In this document: positions 1 through 8,291 of the stretch, in pieces
How positions within the stretch are numbered: position 1 is the first letter of the stretch
How the letters are laid out: each line of letters starts with the position of its first letter
Source of the DNA: Solimonas thermocellulolyticum
GTDB taxonomy: Bacteria; Pseudomonadota; Gammaproteobacteria; Nevskiales; Nevskiaceae
Direction of reading: 5' to 3'
Assembly: GCF_040327995.1 (NCBI RefSeq)
Contig: NZ_JBEPIJ010000010.1
Span: forward strand, 62,001 to 126,000
Length of the DNA: 64,000 nucleotides
Position numbers and translations under genes: made by a program
The notes under the pieces: generated by a model
What the model was told of the DNA's origin: nothing
What the model saw: only the letters and a program-made list of their open reading frames with translations
Databases searched by the model: none

Positions 1-741
1 GCGCTCGATCAGCAGGGCCATGAAGGCCTCGTTGATCTTGCGCGCCCAGGTCTGGCGATTGTTCAAAAAGAAGTTCTTCACCAGCTGCTGGGTGATCGTG
101 CTGCCCCCCTGCACCACGCGGCCGGCGCGCAGATTGGCGAGCATCGCGCGCAGGATCGCGCGCGGACTGACGCCAAAGTGACTGTAAAACTGGCGGTCCT
201 CGACCGCGACGAGGCCGTCGATCAGCAACTGCGGCACCTCGTCGATGCGCACCAGCACGCGGTCCTCGCCGTGGCTGGGCGAGATGCTGCCGATCAGCAT
301 CGGATCGAGACGGAAAATATCCACCGGCGCGCCGTCGCCGATACGCGCGATCGAGGCGATGCGCTCGCCACCGAAGCGCACGGCGAGCGTCTGCGCCGGC
401 TGCGGTCCATCCCAAAAAGCGAACTCGCGCACGTGGATGTCGATTTGGCTGCGCGAGGGCACAAAGCTGCCCGGACCGGCGAGGTGCGGGTCTTCGCGGT
501 AGCCCAGGCGGTTGAGCTCATGCACCAGCTCGGTGGGACTGAGCTCGAGCCCGGTATAGATCTCCATCGGCGCCGCATAGACCTGCGCCGGCAGGGCCCA
601 GCGCGCACCGGCGAAGCGCTCGCGAATCTCGCGGTCGAGCCGCAACAGGTAGGCGCTCAGGAACACGAGCCCGACGCTCGCGGCGACGAGCAGCGTGGAC
701 GCGAGCGCGATCCTGAGCGTTCGGGGTTTGCGGCGGGCCAT
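1..741 (-). CDS. mrcB: Penicillin-binding protein 1B, N-terminal part (cut by window edge)
   Basis: Bifunctional peptidoglycan glycosyltransferase/transpeptidase of the inner membrane; only the first 247 codons are present and the frame runs off the left edge. The protein starts MARRKPRTL, has one membrane anchor at about residues 10-30, then a UB2H-like region (MEIYTGLELSPTELVHELNR) and the start of the GT51 glycosyltransferase domain with the catalytic EDRQFYSHFG motif and the GGSTITQQLVKNFF motif. These two motifs identify class A PBPs, and the UB2H-like segment favours PBP1b over PBP1a. The transpeptidase domain lies outside the window. The ATG at 741 directly precedes the basic N-terminus and anchor. 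It is transcribed away from the phosphate genes and is probably its own unit. Confidence 0.9.
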   Translation of the reverse strand, partial: MARRKPRTLRIALASTLLVAASVGLVFLSAYLLRLDREIRERFAGARWALPAQVYAAPMEIYTGLELSPTELVHELNRLGYREDPHLAGPGSFVPSRSQIDIHVREFAFWDGPQPAQTLAVRFGGERIASIARIGDGAPVDIFRLDPMLIGSISPSHGEDRVLVRIDEVPQLLIDGLVAVEDRQFYSHFGVSPRAILRAMLANLRAGRVVQGGSTITQQLVKNFFLNNRQTWARKINEAFMALLIER

Positions 742-797
742 GAAGGCGCGCAGTGTAGACGATCGGCGCCGCGCCGGACTCGCGGCGTCGAAAGTAT

Positions 798-823
798 GAG
801 CCGCCGGCATCCGCCGGCGGCTC
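798..823 (-). terminator. Hairpin after the choice-of-anchor I gene
   Basis: Perfect 11-bp inverted repeat (GAGCCGCCGGC with a 4-nt loop) starting 19 nt after the stop of the minus-strand gene at 842. The following bases on that strand are ATACTTTC, a poor T-tract, so it may be a weak terminator or an mRNA-stabilising hairpin. It separates this gene from mrcB. Confidence 0.5.
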
Positions 824-841
824 GCGGTGCCTGCGGGCCGG

Positions 842-2500
842 TCAGTCGAGTTCGATCACGTCGATACGGTAGAACGCCGTGGTGCCGCTGACCTCGTGCC
901 CGACCACCAGCATCGGCACGTCGATCGGGCTGTCCTCGGCGGCGATGAACACCAGCCCCTCGGGGCCGAGGTCGCCGGCCTGGGGATCATCCCCCGGCGT
1001 ACGGCTGAAATCGCGCGAGTTGAGGTACTGGACGAAGCGCGCGCTCTGCGGATTGGTCACGTCGTAAACCATGATGCCGCCGATGCGTTCCAGACCGATG
1101 AACGCGAACGTGCGCCCGGCGATCTGGCCGAGAACCAGGCCTTCCGGCTCCGGCCCCTTGGCATCGCTGCGGTCCTCGGCCTCGTTGCCGTCATGGCTCG
1201 CGTTGAAGTTCTGCGGATAGCGCCGCGCCGTGATGCGCTCGAAATCGGCTCCACTGTCGTAGAGCTGCATCGCGCCCTCGCTCCAGATCGAGAACGAACG
1301 GCCGCCGAGCACGTACAGCGCGTCGAAGTCGCCGTCGCCATCGGTGTCGCCGTTGAAGCGCGTCGCCGCGAGCCGGCCGATCGCCTCGTCGGCCTGCAGC
1401 GTCGCCGCATCTGGGAAGGCCTCGGCATCGAGCGTCAGGGATTTGATGCGCGTCGTCTCCCCGCCTGGGATGAAATCGTTGCGGTCGTCACCCTCGTTCG
1501 CGGTGATGTAGTAGGTCTTGCCGTTGAAGGCGTAACTCGCGATCGCATCCGGCTGGTACATGCCGAACACGGGCCAGTTGCGGATGTTGATCGCGCCATC
1601 GCGGTCGCTGGCGTCGAGCTCGTTGCCGAGCACGCGATGGTCCTTGTAGCCCAGCGGCAGTACCTCGGTGAACACCGGCGCCGACAGGTCCGATAGGTCG
1701 AGCACACCGATCGCATTGGCCTCCTGCAGCGCCACCCAGGCTGATGCACCATTGGGGGCGACGGCGATGTACTCCGGCTCCAGATCCTGCGCGACCGTGG
1801 CGCCGGGACCGTAGATGCGCACGCCGGATTCGCGCAGCGCCGCCGCCTGTGCATTGAACGCCGAGAAATCCGCGGTGGCGACGCTCGGGTTCGCAAACCC
1901 GCCGCTCACGTCGATGACGCTGACCGAGCCGGGCGGATCGACGGTGTAACCCTCGCTCGGTTCACCTTCGTTGGCGACCAGCACCGCCTTACCATCGGGG
2001 GTGAACGTGAGCATGTCCGGCAGCGCGCCGACCCTCGCTTCGCCGAGCTTCTGCAGGCTGGTGGTGTCGTAGAACACGACCTTGCCCGGATCGGTCTTCG
2101 GATCGGCCTCGATCGCCACCGCGGCGACGCCGTCGAAGATCGCGACGCTGTTGGCCCCCGCACCCTCGGCGCTGGCATCGATGGTTTCGAGCAGCACCGG
2201 CGCGCTCGGATCGGCGACGTCGAGCACGTCGACCGTCGCCGCCGCAGCATTGATCACGAACAATCGCTGGGTCTTGGGATCATGGTCGATGATCTCGGCC
2301 GCGCCTTCATCGAACACGTTCGCGGCGTAGCGGCCGATCAGCGACAGGTCGAGCAAGACCTCAGCGCTGCCACCCGGCCCCTGCGGACCGGCGGGCCCCT
2401 GCGGACCGGCCGGTCCGGTGGCGCCGTCGTCGCCGTCACAGGCCGAAAGACAAAGTGCCAGTGCCGCGAACGCGGCGGCCAACCCCTGCTTGAAACGCAT
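842..2500 (-). CDS. Choice-of-anchor I family lipoprotein with collagen-like linker
   Basis: A 552-residue exported protein. It has a lipoprotein signal peptide with lipobox LSAC (Cys21), then a short collagen-like stretch of G-P-A/G-P-Q triplets at about residues 26-45, then a long repeat region resembling a YVTN-type beta-propeller. Phrases such as LFVINAAAATVDVLDVADP, LTFTPDGKAVLVANEGEPSEG and GPEPEGLVLGQIAGRTFAFIGLER are typical of the choice-of-anchor I family, whose members are often annotated as alkaline-phosphatase-like. No classical phosphatase catalytic motif was recognised, so enzymatic activity is unproven. It lies just downstream of phoU, but the Pho-box promoter at 2538-2582 gives it its own start. 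Cell-surface or periplasmic attachment by lipid is likely. Substrate unknown. Confidence 0.8.
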   Translation of the reverse strand: MRFKQGLAAAFAALALCLSACDGDDGATGPAGPQGPAGPQGPGGSAEVLLDLSLIGRYAANVFDEGAAEIIDHDPKTQRLFVINAAAATVDVLDVADPSAPVLLETIDASAEGAGANSVAIFDGVAAVAIEADPKTDPGKVVFYDTTSLQKLGEARVGALPDMLTFTPDGKAVLVANEGEPSEGYTVDPPGSVSVIDVSGGFANPSVATADFSAFNAQAAALRESGVRIYGPGATVAQDLEPEYIAVAPNGASAWVALQEANAIGVLDLSDLSAPVFTEVLPLGYKDHRVLGNELDASDRDGAINIRNWPVFGMYQPDAIASYAFNGKTYYITANEGDDRNDFIPGGETTRIKSLTLDAEAFPDAATLQADEAIGRLAATRFNGDTDGDGDFDALYVLGGRSFSIWSEGAMQLYDSGADFERITARRYPQNFNASHDGNEAEDRSDAKGPEPEGLVLGQIAGRTFAFIGLERIGGIMVYDVTNPQSARFVQYLNSRDFSRTPGDDPQAGDLGPEGLVFIAAEDSPIDVPMLVVGHEVSGTTAFYRIDVIELD

Positions 2501-2537
2501 GCCTGTACACCCCTTGGTCGGATCTGACGAAGGGGCG

Positions 2538-2582
2538 ACTGTAGGCAGCCGCGATGACGGCGGCGTGACGCCGCGATGACGG
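2538..2582 (-). promoter_or_regulatory. Pho box promoter of the choice-of-anchor I gene
   Basis: On the minus strand three half-sites GTCAT, GTCAC and GTCAT occur at exact 11-bp steps (plus-strand ATGAC/GTGAC cores at 2576, 2565 and 2554). The best pair reads GCGTCAC-4 bp-CCGTCAT. Exactly 10 bp after it comes TACAGT (2538-2543), a possible -10. The predicted transcript start is about 30 nt before the ATG at 2500. The layout matches the pstS and phoB promoters in this window. PhoB binding is inferred from this similarity to the enterobacterial Pho-box consensus. Confidence 0.72.
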
Positions 2583-2602
2583 GCGCGGCCGGCGCGAAGG
2601 GC

Positions 2603-3319
2603 TCAGCCGCCCTTGACCTCGCGTTCCATGGCCTCGATCGAGACGTGGCGCACGTCCTTGCCCTTGACGTAGTAGATCACGTACTCGGCGATGTTCTTGG
2701 CGTGATCGCCGATGCGTTCGAGCGCGCGCACGCTCCAGATGATGTCCATGACCCGGCGGATCGTGCGCGGGTCTTCCATCATAAAGGTGATGCACTGGCG
2801 CATCAGCGACTCGTACTCGCGGTCGATCGCCTGATCCTCGCGCGCCGCGGCCAGCGCCGCCTCGGCGTCCATGCGCGCGAAGGCGTCGAGCGCGTCGTGC
2901 ACCATCTGCACCACGTGGCGCGACAGGTGCTGGACCTCCAGCATGCCGACGCTGAGCCGGTCCTGCGAGGACAGGTCGACGGCCATGCGCGCGATCTTCT
3001 CGGCCTCGTCGCCGATGCGTTCGAGATCGGTGATGGTCTTGATCACGGCATAGACCAGGCGCAGGTCGCTGGCGGTGGGCTGGCGCCGCGCGAGGATGCG
3101 CGCGCATTCCTCGTCGATGAAGACTTCCAGCTCGTTGACCTTGTAGTCGTTCTTCGCGACCTGCTGGCCGAGTTCGCTGTCGGCGTCCATCAGCGCACGG
3201 GTCGCATCGACGATCTGCTGCTCGACCAGTCCGCCCATCGCCAGTACGCGCTGACGCACGTCCTCCAGCTCGGCGTTGAACTGACTGGAGATGTGTTGCT
3301 TGTAGCCGGGGGTGCTCAT
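2603..3319 (-). CDS. phoU: Phosphate signalling complex protein PhoU
   Basis: A 238-residue, all-helical cytoplasmic protein with the two PhoU repeats. The metal-binding-type signatures appear as ITDLERIGDEAEKIARMA in the first half and VRALERIGDHAKNIAEYV in the second. PhoU links the Pst transporter to the sensor kinase PhoR and keeps the Pho regulon off when phosphate is plentiful. Length is normal for the family (about 235-240). It is the last gene of the pst operon, 42 nt after pstB, and is followed by the separately promoted choice-of-anchor I gene. The intergenic gap holds a CCAGTTTCCAG motif also seen near 59,710. Confidence 0.96.
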   Translation of the reverse strand: MSTPGYKQHISSQFNAELEDVRQRVLAMGGLVEQQIVDATRALMDADSELGQQVAKNDYKVNELEVFIDEECARILARRQPTASDLRLVYAVIKTITDLERIGDEAEKIARMAVDLSSQDRLSVGMLEVQHLSRHVVQMVHDALDAFARMDAEAALAAAREDQAIDREYESLMRQCITFMMEDPRTIRRVMDIIWSVRALERIGDHAKNIAEYVIYYVKGKDVRHVSIEAMEREVKGG

Positions 3320-3361
3320 AGATGAGTTTCGAATTGCCAGTTTCCAGTCGACCGCCGTCCG

Positions 3362-4222
3362 TTAGCCGTATCGGCCGGTGATGTAATCCTCGGTCTGCTT
3401 CTGCTTGGGCTTGGTGAAGAGCTGGTCGGTGCTGCCGTATTCGATCAGATCACCCAGGTACATGAACGCGGTGTAGTCGGACACGCGCGCGGCCTGCTGC
3501 ATGTTATGGGTGACGATGACGATGGTGTAGCGGTTCTTTAGATCGTTGATCAGCTCCTCGACTTTGAGCGTCGAGATCGGATCCAGCGCCGAGCACGGCT
3601 CGTCGAGCAAGATCACGTCGGGCTGAATCGCAATGGCACGCGCGATCACCAAGCGCTGCTGCTGACCGCCGGACAGGCTCAGCGCGGAATCGTCGAGCCG
3701 GTCCTTGACCTCGTCCCACAGCGCCGCGCCCTTGAGCGCCCACTCAACGGTGTCGTCGAGATCGCGCTTGCGGGTGACGCCGGCCAGACGCATGCCATAG
3801 GCGACGTTCTCGTAGATCGACTTCGGAAACGGGTTGGGCTTCTGGAACACCATGCCGACGCGCCGGCGTAGCATCGCCACGTCGACGTCGCGATCGAAGA
3901 TGTTCTTGCCGTGCAGACGGATCTGGCCGTCGATGCGGCAACCGTCGATCAGGTCGTTCATGCGGTTGAAGCAGCGCAGCAACGTGGACTTGCCGCAGCC
4001 CGACGGCCCGATGAACGCGGTGACCCGATGCTGGGCGATCTTCAGGCTGATGTTCTTGAGCGCCTGCGCCGCGCCGTAATAGAGGTTCAGTCGATCGACT
4101 TCGAGGGCGATCCGCTCGTCGGCCAGCCCCGTGCGGGCCTGTTCGCGCCGCATCGCGTCGATGTCGAGACCTTCGGCCAGTGCCGTCTTGGGTTGAACGC
4201 CGGACATAGGGGTGGATTCCAT
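3362..4222 (-). CDS. pstB: Phosphate ABC transporter ATP-binding protein PstB
   Basis: ATPase subunit of the PstSCAB high-affinity phosphate importer on the cytoplasmic face of the inner membrane. From the ATG at 4222 it has 286 residues, with Walker A GPSGCGKST (72-80), Q-loop FQKPNPFP (126-133), signature LSGGQQQR (183-190), Walker B VILLDEP (203-209) and H-loop His239. A frame-extending TTG at 4252 overlaps the pstA stop, but the ATG at 4222 has a GAGAG element upstream and gives a length nearer the family norm. The N-terminal 40 residues are longer than in E. coli PstB. Fourth cistron after pstS-porin-pstC-pstA. Confidence 0.96.
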   Translation of the reverse strand: MESTPMSGVQPKTALAEGLDIDAMRREQARTGLADERIALEVDRLNLYYGAAQALKNISLKIAQHRVTAFIGPSGCGKSTLLRCFNRMNDLIDGCRIDGQIRLHGKNIFDRDVDVAMLRRRVGMVFQKPNPFPKSIYENVAYGMRLAGVTRKRDLDDTVEWALKGAALWDEVKDRLDDSALSLSGGQQQRLVIARAIAIQPDVILLDEPCSALDPISTLKVEELINDLKNRYTIVIVTHNMQQAARVSDYTAFMYLGDLIEYGSTDQLFTKPKQKQTEDYITGRYG

Positions 4223-4248
4223 GGGGGATACTCTCGCGCCGGCCGGGA

Positions 4249-5964
4249 TCAATGATCCAGTGCCTTGTAGCGCTCGCGCAAGCGGTTGCGGATCATGACC
4301 GCGCTGACGTTGAGCAGCACGACCACCAGCACGAGCAGGAACGAGGTCGCGTAGACCAGCGGCCGCGCGGCCTCGACGTTGGGCGACTGGAAGCCCACAT
4401 CGTAGATGTGGAAGCCCAGATGCATGAACTTGCGCTCGAAATGGATGAACGGAAAGTTGCCGTCGATCGGCAGTGTCGGCGCCAGCTTGACCACGCCGAC
4501 CAGCATCAGCGGTGCGACCTCGCCGGCGGCGCGCGCGATCGCCAGGATCAACCCGGTCATCATCGCGGGCGAGGCCATCGGCAACACCACACGCCAGAGG
4601 GTTTCGGCCTTGGTCGCGCCCAGCGCCAAGGAGGCCTCGCGCAGCGAGCGCGGGATGCGCGTCAGCCCTTCCTCGGTGGCGACGATTACCACCGGCAGCG
4701 TCAGCAGCGCCAGCGTCAGCGAGGCCCAGAGGATGCCCGGCGTGCCGAACACCGGCGCCGGTGCGGCCTCCGGGTAGAACATGCGGTCGATGCCACCGCC
4801 GATGAAGTAGACGAAGAAGCCCAGGCCGAACATGCCGAACACGATCGACGGCACGCCGGCGAGATTGTTCACGGCGATGCGGATCGCGCGTGTCATCGCG
4901 CCCTGGCGCGCGTACTCGCGCAGGTACAGCGCCGCGAGGATGCCAAACGGCGTCACCACGATCGACATGATGATCACCATCAGCACCGTGCCGAAGATCG
5001 CCGGGAAGATGCCGCCTTCGGTATTCGCCTCGCGCGGCTCTGCGGAGACGAACTCCCAGATCTTGCCGAGGAAGTGACCGGTCTTGGCCAGCACGTTCAT
5101 CTGGTTGGGCCGGTAGCCGTGCACCAGCAGCGCCAGCGGGATCGATCGTACTTGACCGTCGACGGTGCGCACGCGCACCGCGTCACGGCGGATCTCGCGG
5201 TTGAGCGCATTGAGCTCGGCGCGCAGCGCCTCGTACTTTTGATCCTGCTCGCGGCGGCGTGCATCAAGCGCGGCGAACTCGCTCGCATGCGTCTCGGGTG
5301 ACTTGCCGTCGAGCTCCAGCCGGCGGCGCTGCAGGCGGATGCGTTCGATCTCGTAGTTGATCGCGCCGATGCGCCGCTTCTCGATCTCGCGGATCTGCGC
5401 GCGCAGCGCATCGACACGGCGCTGTGCCTTCTGGTATGCGGCCCAGGCCTCGTCGCCGCCGATGAGGTTGCCGTCGACCTCCACCGCGTCGAGAAAGCCG
5501 TGGAAATTGCCCCATTCGAGGCGCTCGAAGACCACGGCGTCGGCCGGGGTGCTACGGTCGATCAGCCAGTCGGCGATCACGTAGCGGAAATCCACGCCGC
5601 CGACGTCGCGATTGCCGATCTTGAGCAGGATGCGCTCGTACAGGTCGCGCTCGGGGTCGACCGGCAAGCCGGCATCGAGCAGACGCGCCGCGGTCACCTC
5701 CTCCTGCGAGCGGATCTCGGCCAAAAGCGGCACGACCGGCGCGCCCGGCTGCACGTAACGCGCCTGCACCAGATCCGCCGGCCAGAAGTGCGGCAGGCCG
5801 CGCGATGCGGTCAACACCAGCAGCGACAGGGTGATGATGAAGGCGACCGAGATTGCCGCGGCGGTCAGCCAGATCCACGGCTGGCCGGACTTGACGTAGG
5901 CGGCGACCGTCGAGGTGTCGCCAGCGGCGAGCTGCTGCGCGTAGGACGGTGAGGTCGGTTCCAT
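4249..5964 (-). CDS. pstA: Phosphate ABC transporter permease PstA, long form with coiled-coil insertion
   Basis: Inner-membrane permease of the Pst phosphate importer. At 571 residues it is almost twice the usual ~290-300. The first membrane segment is at about residues 31-53. A large periplasmic insert follows to about residue 310 and contains a charged heptad-rich stretch (about 175-265, for example RRVDALRAQIREIEKRR) predicted to form a coiled coil. The remaining five membrane helices carry the permease EAA-type loop (SLREASLALGATKAETLWRVVLP). Long PstA proteins of this type occur in other marine and environmental gammaproteobacteria. It starts 9 nt after pstC ends, so the two are translationally close. 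The role of the insert is not known to me. Confidence 0.94.
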   Translation of the reverse strand: MEPTSPSYAQQLAAGDTSTVAAYVKSGQPWIWLTAAAISVAFIITLSLLVLTASRGLPHFWPADLVQARYVQPGAPVVPLLAEIRSQEEVTAARLLDAGLPVDPERDLYERILLKIGNRDVGGVDFRYVIADWLIDRSTPADAVVFERLEWGNFHGFLDAVEVDGNLIGGDEAWAAYQKAQRRVDALRAQIREIEKRRIGAINYEIERIRLQRRRLELDGKSPETHASEFAALDARRREQDQKYEALRAELNALNREIRRDAVRVRTVDGQVRSIPLALLVHGYRPNQMNVLAKTGHFLGKIWEFVSAEPREANTEGGIFPAIFGTVLMVIIMSIVVTPFGILAALYLREYARQGAMTRAIRIAVNNLAGVPSIVFGMFGLGFFVYFIGGGIDRMFYPEAAPAPVFGTPGILWASLTLALLTLPVVIVATEEGLTRIPRSLREASLALGATKAETLWRVVLPMASPAMMTGLILAIARAAGEVAPLMLVGVVKLAPTLPIDGNFPFIHFERKFMHLGFHIYDVGFQSPNVEAARPLVYATSFLLVLVVVLLNVSAVMIRNRLRERYKALDH

Positions 5965-5973
5965 GAGCAGGGA

Positions 5974-8238
5974 TCAGAGGTTGCTGTAACGCGCGCGCAG
6001 CCGCTGGCGCACGACCTCGGCCAGGGTGTTGAGCAGGAAGGTGAACACGAACAGCACGAGGCCAGCGAGGAACAGCAGCCGGAAGTGCGTGCTGCCGACC
6101 TCCGACTCCGGCATTTCGACGGCGACGTTGGCCGCCAGCGTGCGCATGCCCGAGAACATGCTGAAATCGGTGACCGGCGTGTTGCCGGTGGCCATCAGCA
6201 CGATCATGGTCTCGCCGACGGCGCGACCCAGACCGATCATCACCGCCGAAAAAATGCCGGGGCTCGCGGTCGGCAGCACCACGCGCACCAGGGTCTGCCA
6301 GGTGGTCGCGCCGAGTGCCAGCGAACCCAGCGTCAGGTGCCGCGGCACGGTGAAGATCGCGTCCTCGGCGATCGAGAAGGTCACCGGAATCACGGCCACG
6401 CCCATGGCGATGCCGACCACCATCGCGTTGCGCTGGTCGTAGCCGATGCCCAGCGTCTGATCCATCCACGCCTGCATGTTGCCGCCGAAGGCCACCGCCT
6501 CGATCGGCTTGGCGACGGCAAAGCAAAACCACACCACCAGCGCGATCACCGGCACCAGCAGCGCGGCTTCCCAGCCGGCCGGCACGCGGTAGCGCAGCGC
6601 GCGCGGCATGCGCAGCCACGCGTAGCCGAAGATCGGCACCGACAAGGGCAGCAGGATCAGCGTCAAGAACACGCCGGGTAGATTGGTCTCGACGAAGGGT
6701 GCGAGCCACAGGCCGGCGAGAAAACCGAGGATCACCGACGGCAGCGCCGCCATGATCTCGACCGTCGGCTTGACCAGCTGGCGCATCTGTGCCGACATGA
6801 AGTACGCGGTGAAGATCGCGCCGAGAACCGCCAGCGGGACGGCGAAGATCATCGCGTAGAACGCGCCCTTGAGCGTGCCGAGCGACAACGGCGTCAAGCT
6901 GAACTTGGGCTCGAAGTCCGACGTCGCGGCCGCCGATTGCCACAACAGGCGCGGCTCGTCATAGCTTTCGTACCAGACCCTGCCCCACAGCGCCTTGAGC
7001 GAAACCTCAGGGTGCTCGTTGTCGACGTCGAAGCCGCGGATCTGGCCGTCGGCGCCGACCGCCATCAGGTATTGCGCACGGGGATTGAAGGCCAGCAGCG
7101 CGACCGCGCCGTCGAGCAGCTTTTCGCTGACGATGCGCCGGTGAGCGGTGGCGTGGTACAGCGTGACCTGGCCGTCGGCGTGGCCGACCGCGAACGTGCG
7201 GCGGCGCAACTCGACGCCAATCGCCGTCGGCTCGGCGCTGCCCTTGGGCGGGCGCAAGTCGCGCACACGCGCGAGGTAGTAGGCGCCTTGATCGTCGCGC
7301 GCCGGGAACCATTGCGAGATCACACCATCGGCCTGGGCGACGACGATCGAGATGCCGCCGGACAGATAACGCGCCGCGCGCACGGCCGAGCCCACTTCGT
7401 AAACGCCGACGAGCTGCGCGGTAGCGCCGCCGAGACGGTACATGGCGATGCGCCCGGCCTCGCGGTCGATCACGTACAGCCAGCTCAGCAACGGCTCGAG
7501 CAGCAGCATGTCCGCCTTGACCGCCGGTGTGAACCGTTGCAGCGCACCCTCCTCGACCTCGACCTCGCCCAGCAGATTCTCGCGTCGGTCGAAGCGCTTG
7601 ATCTCGACGTCGCCGCTCGCGTCGATGGCGGCGAGCACCAGCGCATTGCGTTCGGCGCGCGCGACCAGGCCGTGGCCCGGTGCGTCCATGAACGGCAGCG
7701 GCGCCTCACCCATCGGATACTCGACATACGGCGTGATCAGGCGTCGGCCATCCGGATAGCTGACGCGATAGCGATGGCGCAGCACGCTGACGCGCCCGTC
7801 GGCGAGCTGCACCGCGAGTTCGCCGCGTTCGGCCGAGATTTCGGCGAGGCCGACGACCTGACCGTCGGCCTGCGCGATCGGCTGGCGATCGCGCAGCTCG
7901 CCGCTGTATAAGTCGAAGAACACCAGCTCGCCGCTGCCGGTGACGCGCAGGCCGATCTCGCCCTGCTCCTCGGCGGCGACATACAGCGTGGACGCCTGCG
8001 GGCCCGGCATCGCAAAACTCTGCCGGGCCTCGATGTGAGCGCCACGGAACAACGGCACGACCTCGGACAGCAGGTAGACGAAGATCAGCAGCAGCGCGCC
8101 GATCACGCCCAGCCCGCCCAGCCACACCACCCAACGCGCCACGCCGTCCTTGAGATAGCGTGACCGCATGCCCGGCGCCTTGCCGGCAATGATGCTCTGC
8201 ATGCCGGGGCTGGCGAGGCTGGACTGGGGTTCGCTCAT
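5974..8238 (-). CDS. pstC: Phosphate ABC transporter permease PstC, long form with periplasmic propeller-like domain
   Basis: Second permease of the Pst importer, 754 residues against the usual ~310-320. One membrane helix at about residues 34-57 is followed by roughly 390 periplasmic residues made of short beta-strand repeats (for example VSVLRHRYRVSYPDGRR, VTLYHATAHRRIVSEKLL, LLAFNPRAQYLMAVGADGQ), which look like WD40/propeller blades. The C-terminal ~300 residues are the ordinary permease core with the EAA loop (PRHLTLGSLALGATTWQTLVRVVLP). The extra domain may contact PstS or the porin; that is inference. It lies 53 nt after the porin gene and 9 nt before pstA. Confidence 0.94.
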   Translation of the reverse strand: MSEPQSSLASPGMQSIIAGKAPGMRSRYLKDGVARWVVWLGGLGVIGALLLIFVYLLSEVVPLFRGAHIEARQSFAMPGPQASTLYVAAEEQGEIGLRVTGSGELVFFDLYSGELRDRQPIAQADGQVVGLAEISAERGELAVQLADGRVSVLRHRYRVSYPDGRRLITPYVEYPMGEAPLPFMDAPGHGLVARAERNALVLAAIDASGDVEIKRFDRRENLLGEVEVEEGALQRFTPAVKADMLLLEPLLSWLYVIDREAGRIAMYRLGGATAQLVGVYEVGSAVRAARYLSGGISIVVAQADGVISQWFPARDDQGAYYLARVRDLRPPKGSAEPTAIGVELRRRTFAVGHADGQVTLYHATAHRRIVSEKLLDGAVALLAFNPRAQYLMAVGADGQIRGFDVDNEHPEVSLKALWGRVWYESYDEPRLLWQSAAATSDFEPKFSLTPLSLGTLKGAFYAMIFAVPLAVLGAIFTAYFMSAQMRQLVKPTVEIMAALPSVILGFLAGLWLAPFVETNLPGVFLTLILLPLSVPIFGYAWLRMPRALRYRVPAGWEAALLVPVIALVVWFCFAVAKPIEAVAFGGNMQAWMDQTLGIGYDQRNAMVVGIAMGVAVIPVTFSIAEDAIFTVPRHLTLGSLALGATTWQTLVRVVLPTASPGIFSAVMIGLGRAVGETMIVLMATGNTPVTDFSMFSGMRTLAANVAVEMPESEVGSTHFRLLFLAGLVLFVFTFLLNTLAEVVRQRLRARYSNL

Positions 8239-8291
8239 GGCTGTGGTGTGCGCCCGGGATCGGATGGGTATGGCAATGGCGGGGCCTTGGG

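Noticed and set aside
2366..2425. Collagen-like triplets as a sign of misassembly or eukaryotic DNA
   Set aside because: Short Gly-Pro-X stalks after a lipobox are known in bacterial surface proteins, and the frame continues cleanly into the propeller.
4223..4252. TTG start of pstB overlapping the pstA stop
   Set aside because: Possible translational coupling, but the ATG at 4,222 has a better ribosome site and gives the more usual length.
4252..5301. Long plus-strand open frame (349 codons) opposite pstA
   Set aside because: His/Arg/Gln-rich translation without motifs, exactly antisense to the well-supported pstA; typical of high-GC third-position bias.
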